Shown: positions 37,690-51,579 of the stretch, one piece after another
Layout of the letters: each line of letters begins with the position of its first letter
Position numbering within the stretch: the stretch's first letter is position 1
DNA from: Plectrocnemia conspersa
Taxonomy: Eukaryota > Arthropoda > Insecta > Trichoptera > Polycentropodidae
Length of the DNA stretch: 64,000 nucleotides
NCBI GenBank assembly: GCA_009617715.1
Contig: VTFK01000400.1
Span: 124,001-188,000 of the forward strand
Direction: 5' to 3'
Position numbers and translations under genes: made by a program
The notes under the pieces: model-generated
The model's input: only the letters and a program-made list of their open reading frames with translations
What the model was told of the DNA's origin: nothing
The model's database searches: none

Positions 37690-37905
37690 TATTCTAAAGA
37701 TAAAGCCTTCTCCCACATCTCGAATATTTTTTTAATTCAATATCATAAAATATTCCAAAAGCTTCCTTTTCACATCATCAGCATTATGTTGTTTTTTTAT
37801 CTAAAAAGTGTCACATCAATTAAAATGGTAGTCGGAAGGAGCTAGGTCTGGAGAATAACTTTATTTAAATAAAAAAATTGAACGTCCAGTACCCATACTT
37901 TGACT
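37690..37905 (-). pseudogene. mariner-type transposase fossil (C-terminal catalytic part)
   Basis: On minus, YSPDLAPSDYHFN is read at about 37857-37820. This is the signature of mariner transposases around the third catalytic aspartate (D34D). After a frame change it continues with ADDVKRKLLEYFMIL, where mariners have an acidic-Lys block (EDVK..LEEFF). A WTFNF block on the other side fits the LGW.VLPHP region. Stops and frameshifts show it is dead. No terminal repeats were identified. Confidence 0.7.
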
Positions 37906-38989
37906 AGCTGCGGTTCCTCACAACAGTGAGAAACTGACTTATATTGAATTATTATTTTGTAAATAAATTGCTGTAGCACTAAATAATATAATAGTATGAT
38001 TTGAGACTTATTGTATTATATTTACATTTTTGGATAAGACCAGACAAATTTTACCAAGCATTTGATTTTCTATTGACACCGACCGTCTTCTTTGCTCAAG
38101 ACCCTTTTAACAAAGTACAGTTTTTCGAATGCATGTAATTTAATTTAATATACGCGCGTTTATATCACGCCTCGCATTGATTAATTAGTTGTATTTGCTT
38201 TTACCAAGTACCAATCTCGTCACATGTTCGAGGAATTATTTTATACTCATCTCTAAAATTTTGTATCGTATCGGTGTAGCATGTCTTTTATTGTTTATTA
38301 TAATCACTATTAATGCAAAGATTTGCAACTTTAGATTCTTACTTTATTGACATATAAATTACCGTTTATATTTTAATATTTTCTTCTTAAAAAACACCAC
38401 TCAGCTCTGAATACATTTTTTATGTTTCTTAATAAACTAGCAATGGGAAACCTCTTTTTTATGTTTCAGTAAGAATTTTAACGTTATTTTTGATAGCGTG
38501 GCATAGTCAATTGTGATAAGTAAAATTTATATTCGCTTTCAACCTTCGCTTAAATAACGATTTCCTATGATTTTTAAAATGTTTATATTGTACACATATA
38601 ATAATATAGCAATACAATAACGGAAAATGAAAACACGCAACTGAACATGACTGCTGTTTTTTCCGGTCTAAACAATATGACAGCGATCCTTTTTTAATCA
38701 ATCAGTAAGCCAACAAAGAGACAAATACGTTTGTGTTATAAAAAAATATTTGTTTTCACTAGTTAAAAATGATGTTACATATAAAAGAAAAACTTTTATT
38801 TTCAATACCACTACATCACTGTCTCTAATACTCCGATAAATAAACCAGACCTTAAATTTATTTATATACCTTCTAATAAAGCTTTATCATTCTTTGTCTT
38901 ATATTTCATATTGTATGAACTTATAAGTTTTAACTTTATTTTATAAGTTTAATTCCTAAAATCTTAACGGTAACGTTAATTAACGCTAT

Positions 38990-39420
38990 TAATTATCGAA
39001 CATTAACGAGAGTTGCCACAAAAGCTTCGCAAAGTAAAATACAAGAAATCGATTTTTCTGACAGCTCCCCTCAAAAAAGTCTACAAAGCTTTAGTAGCAG
39101 CGCTTCCATTGTATTCACCCTCCAGTGTTGTCGCTTTTCTGTTTTATTATGTATTTTTTTTTTGTATCATTTGGGCTCGACGCGACAATTAGGGCGAAAT
39201 ATTTGCTTTAATCGGAGGGCATAAATTAGTACCCTTATTTGCCATCTACGTTTTTAAATAAACCCCAGTCGGCGCGGCGCGGGTTAACCTAACTCTCTTG
39301 TTAATTGCCTCCCTTAACCTTAATTAATGTTTCCGTGAATTACGACCGTAAATATTAATAACTGTGAATATCTTTAGCGAGAGTACGTGTGTGCTTTCGT
39401 GTGTGAGCTCACGATTTTTT
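38990..39420. other. GC-richer island, candidate enhancer
   Basis: Balanced block with homeodomain-type words (CGACAATTAGGGCG, TTGTTAATTGCC, CCTTAATTAATG) and a CG-rich stretch AGTCGGCGCGGCGCGGGTTA near 39268. No open frame of note. Candidate conserved element. Confidence 0.3.
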
Positions 39421-42400
39421 ATTTTAAAAACGTATACGCGTTTACCTCTCTTTCCTATTATATCTAAATTTAAATTAACCAAGCATCTGATATTTAACAT
39501 AGCCAAATACAACTAAAAATAATAAAAAAATATAATTTACAGTTCTTGTATATGTCACGGTGAATGTACAAACTTATCGAAATACATTTTCACAGATAAA
39601 TATATATTTATACTAGTGAAAATATATTTATTTAACAGATGCTAGAGAAATGTTATTTGACAGGCGTGAAATGTGTCGAAAAAGCGATGTAAGTAGTGAT
39701 CTTAAACTGACAGTTGTAAACGCCACTTGTTAAATCATAGACAATACCAGGAAGATTCGTTTTAAAAAATAGTTATTTTGCCAAAATGTACCGAATCATC
39801 CGCTCAGTTAATAAATACAGTTTTACTTAAATTGACCAGTGAAATTATTAATCAATTTTTTCATTCATTTTAATTGGTCTAGTTAGTGAAACATTTAACC
39901 TCGCTAATAAATAACCATTTATTGTCTTATTTGTTGATTGTCATTTTGCTGTATAAGCCTAAACCTAATCTTAATTAATTATTTAAAAATGCGCTATTAT
40001 TAAAAAAAAAAAGTGGCCCCAGCTGTAGCGATATCTGTTGATTATAAATTGTATATCAGATAATAATTTATAATTAATAATACATATAGATCTCACCAAT
40101 TCCCAGACTTTCAGTCTGATGGTTAATTCTTAATTGTATGTATCTATTATGTCTGATTGATTTAATCAGTTGGTACAGATTTGCCCGTTTTAACGCATTG
40201 GGTCTACGCCTGTCAAGTTACAACGGAAGATTCAATAAAAATAAAATAATATATAAAAAATAAACCGAATTATATTTCTTATTATATTTTTCAATATTTT
40301 TCAACCGGTAAGGTTTTGGTTTCAACACAAAATAACTTTGAAATTGAATTTCATAAATAATTATTATCAGAGAGCAGCATATTATTTTATTAGCGCCTAT
40401 TAGTAAAATTATATTTTTGCTAATAAAATATATATCTATCGTCTTTACGTCTTTGACCAAAACACAAAAATATTTTAGCCTTGCTGATCATTTTTACAGA
40501 TTTTTTTCACCGTGGGTTGCATTAGCAATCAACGATAAGTATTTAGCAGGTTCAAAGCATGAAAAAAACGTGTTAAAAACGCCATTAACTAAATCTTATG
40601 TTTTTCTATTAGCTTAACAAAAGTTTTTGTTCAATTTAGTGATTAGCTAAAATCATTTTGAATGCATTTAAAATAGCCGTTTAGAGCCTTCTGTAATTTT
40701 ACTATATTATATTGACAGCACATAGGGATAAGAAACATGTTGCTATGTAAGAAGATCTCTAAATGTATATTACAGTATGAAAACAGACTGTAAATTACAA
40801 ACACAACAAAAATTTGGCGAGCACTAATCCTCCTCCAAGCGTACCAAGCATATAAAACCAAATACATAGTGTCTATCTCTACACTTCTATTTAAAACTCG
40901 CTTTTCAGCTCACTTCATAATGAGCCCTTAATAATCCCAGTTAAGCTCCCTAATTTAAACATACAAGTTGTCACCCAAAACTTGAATTTTTCACTTTTTT
41001 TGTTTTAATAACTATATGAGAAAGTGTTAAAAAAATGATTATCAAATAATTATAAAATACTATATTAAAAATAACCTGTTACAATTATTTTAATCTAAAT
41101 TTTAGATATTTGATTATAGTGATGTTTAAATTATAAAAGATTTAATTTTCAGTTTAGGAATCACTACAAAAAATTTTTTTTTTTATAAATGCGAATCTTG
41201 TTAATCTTATCTGATAGCAAACACATTTTTTAATAGTCAATTTTAATATAATGTTAATATGTATACAATGTCTATTTTAGTGAAAATTCATTTAAGTTAT
41301 GTAAAAAAATGCGGGACAGAAATAATAACAGTTTTAAAATCAGCAAATAGTTTAAAATTAGAATTACGTTTTTCAAAAATGTTGGCTAAAACAGTTGCAA
41401 AAATATTTTAACTATTAAGTAGAAATTATACAATGGCTATAATAAAATAATATTCTATTAAAACACATGGTTATGCTCTAGTTGTCTAGGAAATAAAAAA
41501 AAATATTTTTGAGGATAAAAATATTTCATTTAGTGAATGACTTTAAATGCATAGAGAACATTGACCGCTCACATGTCACGAGTATGTGTAGTAAAAATTT
41601 GAGAAATAGATCTAAGCATCAACAAACGCGTCTAGTTATACATTCGTAGAATAACCAGAATATAAAATAGTACACTTATTGTTTTCATCAACAAGTATTA
41701 GTATTTTGTTAAATCGATTATACTTAATTTAAAAAAATACAGTTTAAATGACAAAATCGACCTAAATAATGTATGCAAGATTTTTTTTAAAATCAGTTTA
41801 TAGTTTAACTTAAAAATAATTTATGAATATTTTCATTAAAAACCTGCTAATTAGTTTTGTTTTAGTAAAATAATGCATATAATACGATGAACAATTATTT
41901 GTAAAAAAATATTTTATTATACAATACTATAAAAAAGTTATACTTTATTTATTAGAAAAATGTATCACTTAATTCAAAAAAATTGTTTGAAGAATAACTG
42001 ATAACCAATTTTGTGGTTGTGGTCAAGGTTGTTATTGTGGTGAAGGTTTGAGTGTTAACTTACCCTGCTAATACATTCATAAAATAACCAAATCATGTAA
42101 TGATACTTTGTACTTTTTTCAACAAAAATAATCATTTTATTGACTATTTTTTTTGTATTTTTTTTTATTTAATTTAAAATATTTATATATATATAATTAG
42201 GGACTTTAAATAATTTAAATGTGTATATTGTTTTTATTTAAATTTGATAAATTAAATTACTATAAGATATAACTGAATAATTTATTTAGTACATATTATC
42301 AAAATCTTTTACAGTGCTTTTTCAAAGTTTTTCACTATCTTAGGTTTTTAATTATTTTATTCTAGCTTTAATATGCTTAACTCAAATTTGATAGCCAAAA

Positions 42401-44759
42401 AGTTTTATAACCACTTAGTCAGAACAACCATTGATTCATGAGAAGTTTAATATACCGCTATCAACTTCAATATTAAATCTAATACTAGTATATACAATGT
42501 ATATTATACATTATATACCTATGTGCTATGTCTATAACTTGGTCATTAGTACTTTCCCTGGTATTGCGGTCCAAAGCATCTTCGGAATAGTTTACACAAC
42601 TAAACACAACGATAACTGTTTAACGACAAATATTCAGTAGACCATAACTATGCAAAACTCAGCGTTTTAATAAGCAAATTAGTAACAAGGATTCTTACCT
42701 CAAAGTATACAAATTTTAATACACATATCATAAAATTAACTGTTTAATAATTACACCAGCTGCCAAAAACTTAATCAGTTAACGTTAAAGATATAATTAT
42801 TAACATATTCTTGAGAACCTTAGTTTTGTGATACCTATTTTATTAGCTTATCAATAATTATTAGTTGCTTTACATTATTTTTAATAGTATATAAAATATG
42901 ATGGTCGAATTAAATGTGTATGTTTGAATAATTTAGTTTTAATCCAATTTCGTATCGATCGGTCTCAGTAACACAATTTTGGTTTAACCAATTTTATGAA
43001 ATGTATATCGGTGTATATTTTGGTATGACATAATTTATCGTTTGTGATTCGTTTTTTTTGTTGTTGAATAATTGTGTAATGATTATATACACAAAAGGAT
43101 ATGAAAAAATGATTTATTACACCTAATATATATACAAGATATCCCAAAAAAATTATACATATTTTTTTTCAAATCACATATAAGATTAAAAAATTAAAAA
43201 ATAACACCATAATTACAAACAAAATAAATATTTTTTACAAAAAAAATCTATATTACCAAAATACAGACCAATATATAAACATTAGAAATATTTTTTATTT
43301 TGGGGTTAACCATAAATAGCAATATAAATATAGTATATAACCTAGTTTTATACTATAACTATGCAACTACTATTTTCATTTTTTGTTTAAAAAAAATTTG
43401 CATCCTATTGATATACGTTTCTATACGTTGTTAATACGTATTTTAATTATTTGTTAGACTTGCGCTAATGTTTCTGATTTGTTATTGGTCTGAATAAAAC
43501 ACTTGATTCTATTTATGCATTTGGGTATAAAACTTGTAATTCATTCTCTTTTTTCTTAAACTGTTTAATTATATTAGTCATTCTCTGGACACGTCACGTG
43601 ATTGTCCAGAAGTTGCTAAGAAACCGAGAGAGTACGCGATTTGCGTCGCGTCGCTTGCCATTCCACCTGATGACTATTGGGACTGCTTTTGTTTGCCACT
43701 GCTGTCGTCACAGAAATACATACATATTTTAATAATTTAATATGATTTCGATATTTTACTGGTATTTATTTATTTTGAAATTAAATTCCTATATTTATTG
43801 TCTATGAATTTTGCGACCCCAAAATATTTTTTTTTTACCTTCGAGCGATTCAATATATTTTTAAATAAATATTTTTTTATAATTTTTAATTATATTATGT
43901 GTCTATAATGTCTGTATGAATCATTTCAAAAACAATAAACTTGATTATTATATTCACAAAAATTCAATGACTATTGTACCAAAAATTAGTTTTTATTTAT
44001 ATAAAATTTCAATGTGTCACACATAGTAAGAAAACAACAAACGATGAAATAAACCTATTTAATCAGTTTAAAGAAAAATATTTCATATATAAATTATTGC
44101 ATTTTTCTACTCCAGATTTTTTCGCGTGCGCATAAATGTATATTCATACGCCACTTTTCCTTTGACTTTTATTACCAAGCCATATATTAAAATTAATCAT
44201 TTTAATAAAAGGTAAAAGAATAATGTAACAAATTTGGAAATATATTTATAAAGTTGGCGACTAACTGTATTTAATTACTACAACATATTTTTTTAAGATA
44301 TGTTTATAACAACACACATTCGCATTAAATACGAAATGTAGTCATATTTTTGAATCGTTCTTTACAAATAGTCAATAAAGGTGGAACTAAACAATAACAC
44401 GATTGGTAATACATTCACCTTCTCTCTTATTTGTACAAGATTTATCAAAGGATCAGATTTAGATTAGTGGACTTTTTTAATCTCTCTTCGTATAGATCAA
44501 ACATCTCATTATGAATTTAACCAAAAATATTAGTATGCGCCGCGCATTTATTAGGCAAGTTTTAATTGAAGCTCTGTCACAGATTCTTTTTAATCAGATT
44601 ATTAATATAAAATGCGATTGTGACAGTTGAAATGAATATATAATTACTCACTTAAAGCTTACACATATTTTAGTTATGAGCGTATATCAATGTTGTTACG
44701 GTATATTAATACTTTTGTAATCCAACTATTCCATAGTTCACATTACTCAAAGTAAAAAA

Positions 44760-45110
44760 TCGCAAACGATCACGTGCTGCTTGTTTCGCGTTCGCAATAT
44801 AAATATGTCGAAATTGGCTTATCTTATTTTATAGCCGATGATGGGCGCGCGTTCATGTGTGTGTCTTTTTTCATTGGCGCCTTGAAAACATCTACGGCTA
44901 AATCATTTTTATTCAAAGCACGGCCTCGTGTCTACATTTCGCATATTGAACCTTTTTACGTTGCCTTCGCCTCGTTTCTGAAAATATATTTTTTTCTCTA
45001 ACAGCGGCACATACGGCGGAAAATGTTAGAATTTTCAACGTACTGAGGCCCAAAATTAAGGGAAGGAGAGGGGTGTGTATGGATGTGTGTATCGTGCAGA
45101 CATATGTCTA
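44760..45110. other. GC-richer island, candidate regulatory element
   Basis: A 75-codon plus frame crosses it without recognisable content. Balanced composition and CpG words (GATGGGCGCGCG near 44840) mark it out from the AT-rich intron. Confidence 0.2.
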
Positions 45111-45450
45111 AATAAATAAGCTAAATCAAAATTTAGTTGCCGCATACGACTTGCGTGACGATTATAATTGATTTTTTTTTAATACTAATAAATTAAATAG
45201 TGGTAGCATATAAAAAAATTAGCATGTATTATTGACGTTTCGATTACTGTTTTTGGACAGACATGGGAAAAATCTCTATCTTATCTGTTGAGATCGATTC
45301 GATATTCTGTTTAATGTCAAGATTTAATTGATACGAATATACAAAGAAGGGTAAAATAAAAACTTAAGTATACAGGTCATGCATGGTCATTTAGATCGCA
45401 GATTTTTTATAGTGTACGCAGGTCTTAAGGTGAGGTATAAGTCTGTAGAA

Positions 45451-45535
45451 CAAGGGTGGGCAATTCTAGCAATTGAGCAAGCCGGATTAATTATTTCTCT
45501 TGGAGCGTCGCGGGCCATAGTCAACAAATAATCGG
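45451..45535 (+). mobile_element. hAT-type transposon end
   Basis: CAAGGGTGGGCAATTCTAGC followed by GGAGCGTCGCGGGCCATAG matches the style of hAT ends that start CAGGGGTGGGCAA and carry a GCGGGCC word within the first 100 bp. One base departs from CAGGGG. The other end was not found, and no transposase is seen. Confidence 0.45.
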
Positions 45536-45679
45536 GGGGTGATTAGCTGAATCAGTAACGTGCAATTTTTTAACGAAAAGGGAAAATTAGTGTAGTTCAT
45601 AAGTAAAACATTACCATTTTATATGAACAATTGTTAAAATTAAGACACAATGAGCGCAACAAAATATTTTTCAATTTAA

Positions 45680-45860
45680 ACTAGCTGTCGGTATCTCACT
45701 GTCGTGAGGCACCGAAGCTAGTGAGTGTGCGAATACCGGACCCTAAACTTTTTGCGTTTTAAATATTATTTTTGCTTCATTCTGATTTTTTTTAATTTAA
45801 TGGTTGCAATTAGACATTAAAACCATTGTGTAGCTGTGCGATTTAAAATATTATTGGGAA
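45680..45860 (+). repeat. Dispersed repeat family (CACTGTCRTGAGG type), copy 2
   Basis: Shares CTCACTGTCGTGAGGCACCG followed by AAGCTAGTGAGTG with 27764-27900. The hairpin CTCAC...GTGAG is intact here. Downstream similarity fades after about 60 bp. Non-coding. Confidence 0.4.
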
Positions 45861-46109
45861 GAAATCCTCCAATAGATATGCGGTTGATCCTAGTGAATTT
45901 TTAAATTTAAAATCTGAAAACACAGTTATAGAATTTTAGGTATTTTATATTTTTAAATATGTTTAACATTTCACATACAATTTTCAATATTAAGATAAAT
46001 GAAAGGGGTGTTAATTTTTAATCATTTGACATTGCACATTGGCCTGTTTAATATCAGTTACGAGGAGCTGATCCGGTTCGTATTATTTAATTGAAATATT
46101 TTTATGTTT

Positions 46110-46265
46110 TTTTCTATCCTACTGTGTATTAAATTTTTGTGTGTATTTTTTTTATCTATTTATTACATTATTGGTGTATGGTTTTAATGCTGTGTATTGT
46201 TTTTAACCATCGTATAGCATTGGGTTACTTATTAGGTCACTATGGTTTTAATTTAATTTAAATAA
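46110..46265 (+). repeat. Dispersed repeat family (GCATTGGGGTAG type), copy 2
   Basis: ACCATCGTATAGCATTGGGT followed by TACTTATTAGGTCACTATGGT corresponds to 3808-3850. TTTTTGTGTGTATT lies upstream in the same relative place. More diverged than the other two copies. Confidence 0.35.
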
Positions 46266-46379
46266 ATAACGATCACTCTTGATCCTTTGCTGCACGAAAC
46301 ACTTCTTTAGCTGTCAACCTAATTCATATGTATATATTTTGCAACCATGACATCTTCTTTTTATCTTAACATTTTTTCC

Positions 46380-46915
46380 TTTAAATTTTAAGCATTGTAT
46401 GAAAAATCTTATATTTTAGATCGCGAATCATGTACCTGAAATACTCGATCTTCCTCCTCCTTTATGTTTGATAGTTAAAAAAAAGTTTTCTATCGCATCT
46501 AATTATTAAAAAAAATATCAATAGAGATTCTCTTAGTGCATGAAACGTATAGAATATACTTTATGAATAAATTCTGGTAAGTTCATATTCATGAGACTAG
46601 CTTTAAATTAAAAAAAAAACTGCCTTTTAACAATATTAACGCAGACTAAAACCTCTGCATTAGGATTAATTGCGTTTATCCCACTAACCATATATTTTAA
46701 ATATTTTAATGCTATTTATTCGTAGGTCCTTTTTAATAAAATATTTATTTACACTATCCAAGTGTTTCTGAAAATTGAAATATTGCACTGTCTTCAGCAT
46801 AACAAATGTAAATTTTATCTCTGTCCTTAAAGTTCTTTTTTAAATATAGTTTATTCATATATATTGAAAAGAGTAGAGGAAATAATTCATCCCTGTCTGA
46901 CATTTCTCTCTATGA
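46380..46915 (-). pseudogene. RTE-like reverse-transcriptase fossil, motifs B and C plus C-terminal tail
   Basis: On minus and in shifting frames: SDRDELFPLLFSIYMNKLY at about 46900-46850 (usual QGDPLSPLLFNIY, motif B), then KIYICYAEDSAIFQF with YAED at 46790-46801 (motif C with Asp to Glu), then KIEYFRYMIRDLKYKIFHTM near 46450-46390, which resembles the R(K)L.YFGH..R...Y.LL tail of such elements. Stops and frameshifts abound. Long-dead insertion of the same broad type as 28430-29140. Confidence 0.65.
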
Positions 46916-47259
46916 AAATATGTTGTGTTTGTTCTCAATATTTATTATTACATCTAGCTCGATTAAATTTAGGTTTTAGGTTTTATATAAGATAATGCTG
47001 TTTTACAACTAAATTTTAAGTTTTACATTTAATCTATGAAGCTAGATCTAAACAGGCTCACGAACTTCGTGACATCTCTGAAGTAGCTTTTTCTTTTGTA
47101 CCAATGCCTGATAATAATGTCCTCTCAACGTGTGTGAATTTTTTCACTTAGTGACTTTTAAGCTAATAAATATAAAATCGCTGTCAAATTATTATTTTTT
47201 CCAAGAGAATATGTTCAGATAGTCGTCCTTGTAATCAGTATTGATATCTATCGGCTTAT

Positions 47260-47830
47260 CACAGTAATAGTGTCACTTTTGGAGCAATCCAATGCGCTAC
47301 GTATGCCAGAGAGGTAATTAGAATGTCTGTACCAAAGACTAAATTAGTGTAGGTGGACTCAATTTAGGACAAATTTACGATCTGTTCGACGTTGGCACAG
47401 CGAGGAAATGAGCGTACGTTTCGTATTAATTAAGCTTTGAGTAATTGAAACTGCTTTTGATATAAACGAAGAATAGAATTTTATCCCAGGGCTCCTTTGA
47501 AAATAAACAGGTTCCTCATTAAATTTTAATGTGATATAAATGAGGGGACTCGGAACAGCGAGAGAGAGATGCCTCGAACGCTAAATTATATTATAAAATT
47601 AAATACATATATTTTAAATCTGAGTTTCACTCTCGCCCAAGTTCTGAGCCTAAACGAAATACCTTGTTAAGCCCCCGACGTTTGTGGCAATAAATAATCT
47701 TCTTTTTTTCGCTTCAGATAACTCAGATTTATGTGAGAAATTATCGAAAAGAATAATTAATAGGGCTTGCTCGCTTGGATGGAATGCAATCTTTGTTAAT
47801 CTTTGCTTTCAATTTTGTGTATTACGCCAA
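47260..47830. other. GC-richer island, candidate enhancer
   Basis: Less AT-rich block with homeodomain-type words (CGTATTAATTAAGC at 47422, GAGTAATTGAAAC) and no long frame. It also contains GAACAGCGAGAGAGAGATG near 47550. Candidate conserved regulatory element. Confidence 0.25.
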
Positions 47831-48639
47831 AATTAATTAATCCCATGAAAACGCACAATAATCCTATGTTTATCGTGTTCGATACCCTAGCAGATGTTTA
47901 TAAATTGATATTGGTAATTATTTTAATTTTCATCATATTCATATTAAATTCTTATTAAAGATAAATTATAATATTTACTATTATTTATTTAAAATATTGG
48001 TATATATTATTTAAATATATACAAAATACGGATATGATACAAATTTATTAAAAAATGTGTTGTAAATATTTCATACAAAACTTTATACATAATTTACTAA
48101 TTCGTTCGTACTGTAAGTCTGCAAATCAAGAGGAAAAAATATGTCTTAAAGTTCTCACCTTTACTTTGTCTCTACTGATGGAATAAAAACATAACACCAC
48201 TTACCTTCTTCTTCCATCGTATAATAATCCAATTATAAAAGATATGCGTCATTTAAAAAATAATACATTATGTAAAAAAAATTTAGTTACATCTAATTCT
48301 AATTAACATAATGTAATATTTTATTTATTTACTGGTCTGTTGTTTACATTTGTTTTCGTATTAAAATATACTTTACAGCTTATTATTAAATGAAAAACTA
48401 TATATATTTAATACTATATAGGTAAGCCGAATTATATTTGAGTTAAATCATGACGGCCATATTAAAAATTTAATAGAAAAATAACTACCTGCTAACATAA
48501 TACGTTAAGCATGCCATAATAGCTTTAAAAATTAATATTTAATTGCATTGGATACCTTTGCTAAAAGCGATTATTTGTGTATTACAAATATTTTCTTATT
48601 TATGTATTTATTTAAATAAAATTTAGACTATTGAGACTA

Positions 48640-48745
48640 ACAGGCTACCCCAATGCGTCATGATTGTCAAAAAAGAATACATAGTATTATTTTAATACAC
48701 AAAAAAATATAATAAAAATAATACACTCTTAAAAAGAAACAATAA
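48640..48745 (-). repeat. Dispersed repeat family (GCATTGGGGTAG type), copy 3
   Basis: The minus strand reads TTTTTGTGTATTAAAATAAT, then GACAATCATGACG, CATTGGGGTAGCCTGTTAG. It aligns with 3760-3870 over about 90 bp. Confidence 0.4.
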
Positions 48746-49559
48746 AAAAAATGATACCATTAAATGAAACGTACATATTTTTTGAGTTTTTTTTTTGAAG
48801 AACTCTACTGCGTGATTTTGTTTCGAAATTTTCTTATACGTTGCATACATATATGCGGTTTTTAATTGGTTCATATTTTTTTTATTTGACCGATTTTTTA
48901 TAGACAAAAAATAGCATAAGAATATTTGTGGTTATGTGATATTTTTCTTTTACAAAAATATTAATCAAATATATGTCAATTAGAAGCTTAGCAGACGGAT
49001 GATAATAAATAGCAATTAAAAACAGATTTGACCGCTGTAATAGTATCTATATGTTGTTACAAACGATATGAGAGAACGGCGGACAACGTTCCGCTGGTCA
49101 TCGTCTTTCCGTCGTGGTAGCGAAATATAGTTGATTTTATCACCGCTTGTGAATAAATAAATTGAGCTACAGCGTTTATTTTCCATTTATCTCTCTTAAT
49201 CCAGTGATTTATACCCAAAGATATTTGCATTCATTTCTAGCCCAATTTGCAGATATTTTGCGCTACACGCTTATAAACTTATGTTCTTGCGGGTATAAAT
49301 TTAACTCATTACTATTTACACTAAATTATTTCATTTTATTTTTAACCATAATAGTGATTGCTTTGCGCTATGCACTCATAAATACGCGCTTTGCGCTCAA
49401 TACTTTACTCTTTGTAAACGTAACTCACTACTCTTAAATTAGTGTTTTTAACTATCTATCGTATAATATTGATTTTTTTTCTTATACTTTCACATATATT
49501 TAAATAAATTATACAAACTCGGTGCAGTACTGTATTTGGATTTAAATAAAAAAACTTCA

Positions 49560-49810
49560 ATCAGGCGTTATATAAAATTCGAAAGAAGCCCTGAGGGGTG
49601 TTTACAGCTCTGATACAAGGATTTTTCATTAATCTGTGACACGAAGAAGCCGACGGTATGGAAGGGATGGGACGAACGGGGGTGTTATCTCTTTCATCTC
49701 GTGCATTTCGCAAACAGCCGTCATTTTCAAAAGAGCTAAGATAAATCTTATCCCCATTTTGGTTAGTGCACATTAAAAGCAGAAAAAACGTACGAAATAA
49801 GACCGCCAAA
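49560..49810. other. GC-richer island, no recognised content
   Basis: An 82-codon minus frame (49809 to 49561) fills the island, with no family resemblance and no splice-consistent edges seen. Could be regulatory or an unrecognised exon fragment. Confidence 0.2.
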
Positions 49811-50510
49811 CGAGATTTTTTTCTACTGATAGGGTCAGATTAATATAATAATGTATGGTATATTCATTTCAAAAAACATATTTTTAGATAAATATTTTAA
49901 ACCCAAATTTTTAAACTTTAGTTAAATTAAAAAATATATATCATTTGATTTGTAATGCAAAATTTTTAATATACGTTTTAATTTAATTAATAAATCCATA
50001 TAATCGTTTATATAATATATAAGATGTTTCATTAATATGTATCAGTTTTTTTATATATTATTTTATGCTTTTAATAATTTATATAAAAAATAACTTTTTA
50101 TTAATATTATATATAAAAAATAACTTTTTATTAATAATATATTTTAGTTTATCAGTAAGTTTCTTACCACATAAAAAGTTTACGCCATTAATAAAACTAC
50201 TTTATAACCCTAAATTTTGCAAGCTTAATATTTTTTTTTTTGTATAAAATTTTTAATGTAAATTATTAATATATTTGCTAAATATTTTTAAGACATATTA
50301 ACATTTTTTATATATTGATATAGATATATGAGTATATTGTTATTCTATGATCAGTATTTTCGCTGTACGATATTTTTATTTGCGCAATAGTAATCGAACC
50401 CTTTATCATAGTTAACTTTAACCCATAAAATGACTTTTTGCACTTTGCACTTTTTTAAATTTATTTAAATCGCCTTTTATATTATATAAGGAAACGCTTT
50501 ATTAACCTAA

Positions 50511-50648
50511 AATCAGACGCGTAGGATGAGATACGTTCCCTTTCGCTCGCTCGCGTGTTTAGTGACGAGAGTGAGTGAGAAGAAGTGGCGTGCTTAACGC
50601 TTGTAACGCACGCCTTTATCTCTCACTCACTCTCGTTACTTAACACGC
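50511..50648 (+). mobile_element. Hairpin MITE-like repeat, copy 2
   Basis: Arms GCGTGTTTAGTGACGAGAGT followed by GAGTGAGA (from 50553) and their near-complement ending at 50648 (TCTCACTCACTCTCGTTACT, then TAACACGC) make a hairpin of about 45 bp per arm including GGCGTGC / GCACGCC. The left flank AATCAGACGCGTAGGATGAG followed by ATACG matches the reverse complement of the element at 512-624. The 70-codon frame through it is incidental. Confidence 0.6.
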
Positions 50649-51579
50649 TCAGCAAGAAAAAAGTTTCATTCTTAAAAGTATCAAATAAAACTTTTACAAA
50701 GCGTCCGTTATATTCTTTATATTTTGCCGCAGCCATCATGGGTGGTCCTGACACTTCTATATGTTTATTATTTTTTATTTTTTTACACGTTATATAAATC
50801 ATACAGAACTACAGAAAAAAATGTCTGGCATTAAAATGGTTAAGTCACTACAAAAATCGGGTCAAACAACGCTCTCTGACAAAATGTGTCATACAAAAAC
50901 TGCAGGAAACTATTTAATGCATTTATTTTAAACAATGCGTTTCCAAAACTAAAACAACTATATTATTAAAAAAATCTGAGCTTTATTTTAAGTATATTCA
51001 ACATATACAAATACCGTCTCTTAATGTCAGTATTTTCTAAGTAGACAAACTTATCTTTTATTGCTGATATTGAAAACACGTTTGTCAACATGTTTTTATA
51101 AATGGAATTTTTAGTAAATTTTATTTACGTTACCATTAATTTGCTTGCCTTAATAACTGCAGGGATAAAGGTGGTGTTTTGTTTTTTCCTAAAAAGAATT
51201 TTGTTAAAAGTTAACCATATATCACAAAAAGGACAGGAGTTATTCAAGACTCGAGACGAATGGCAATTTTACGTCTCACAAGCATGTAGAAACGATTTAT
51301 ATAATAATTTTAATAATTCTCAGCGTTTGTTTTTCCATATTTTTTTATCTACGTTGACCTTGTATGGATGTCGGTCGTTTATTCATATTAATCACATTTA
51401 CTTTAACTTTTTGATTATGTAAGCCTCGTATAGAATTCGTGTCGACATTTTAGCTTACGTTTTTCGTTAATACCTGACAGTGATGCGAACATACAAAATA
51501 ATATGTATACCGTAACATCACAATTGAATTATGTATATTTCTAAAAGTCTGCTAGAATCTTTATGTGATTATAATTTTA

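Larger units (their letters stand above)
37906..46379. other. Intron, AT-rich with scattered islands
   Basis: No gene recognised. GC-richer islands at 38990-39420 and 44760-45110 and repeat pieces at 45451-45535, 45680-45860 and 46110-46265 are listed separately. 43560-43700 is also less AT-rich (TTGCGTCGCGTCGCTTGCC near 43640) with no frame. Frames of 60-80 codons in this stretch are Ile/Lys/Asn/Tyr-rich chance frames. Confidence 0.35.

Noticed and set aside
49561..49809. 82-codon minus frame
   Set aside because: No recognisable family, no start or splice support; listed only as an island.
51102..51422. 106-codon plus frame with hydrophobic N-terminus
   Set aside because: Composition is what AT-rich DNA gives by chance; no family recognised and no splice sites fitting the host gene.
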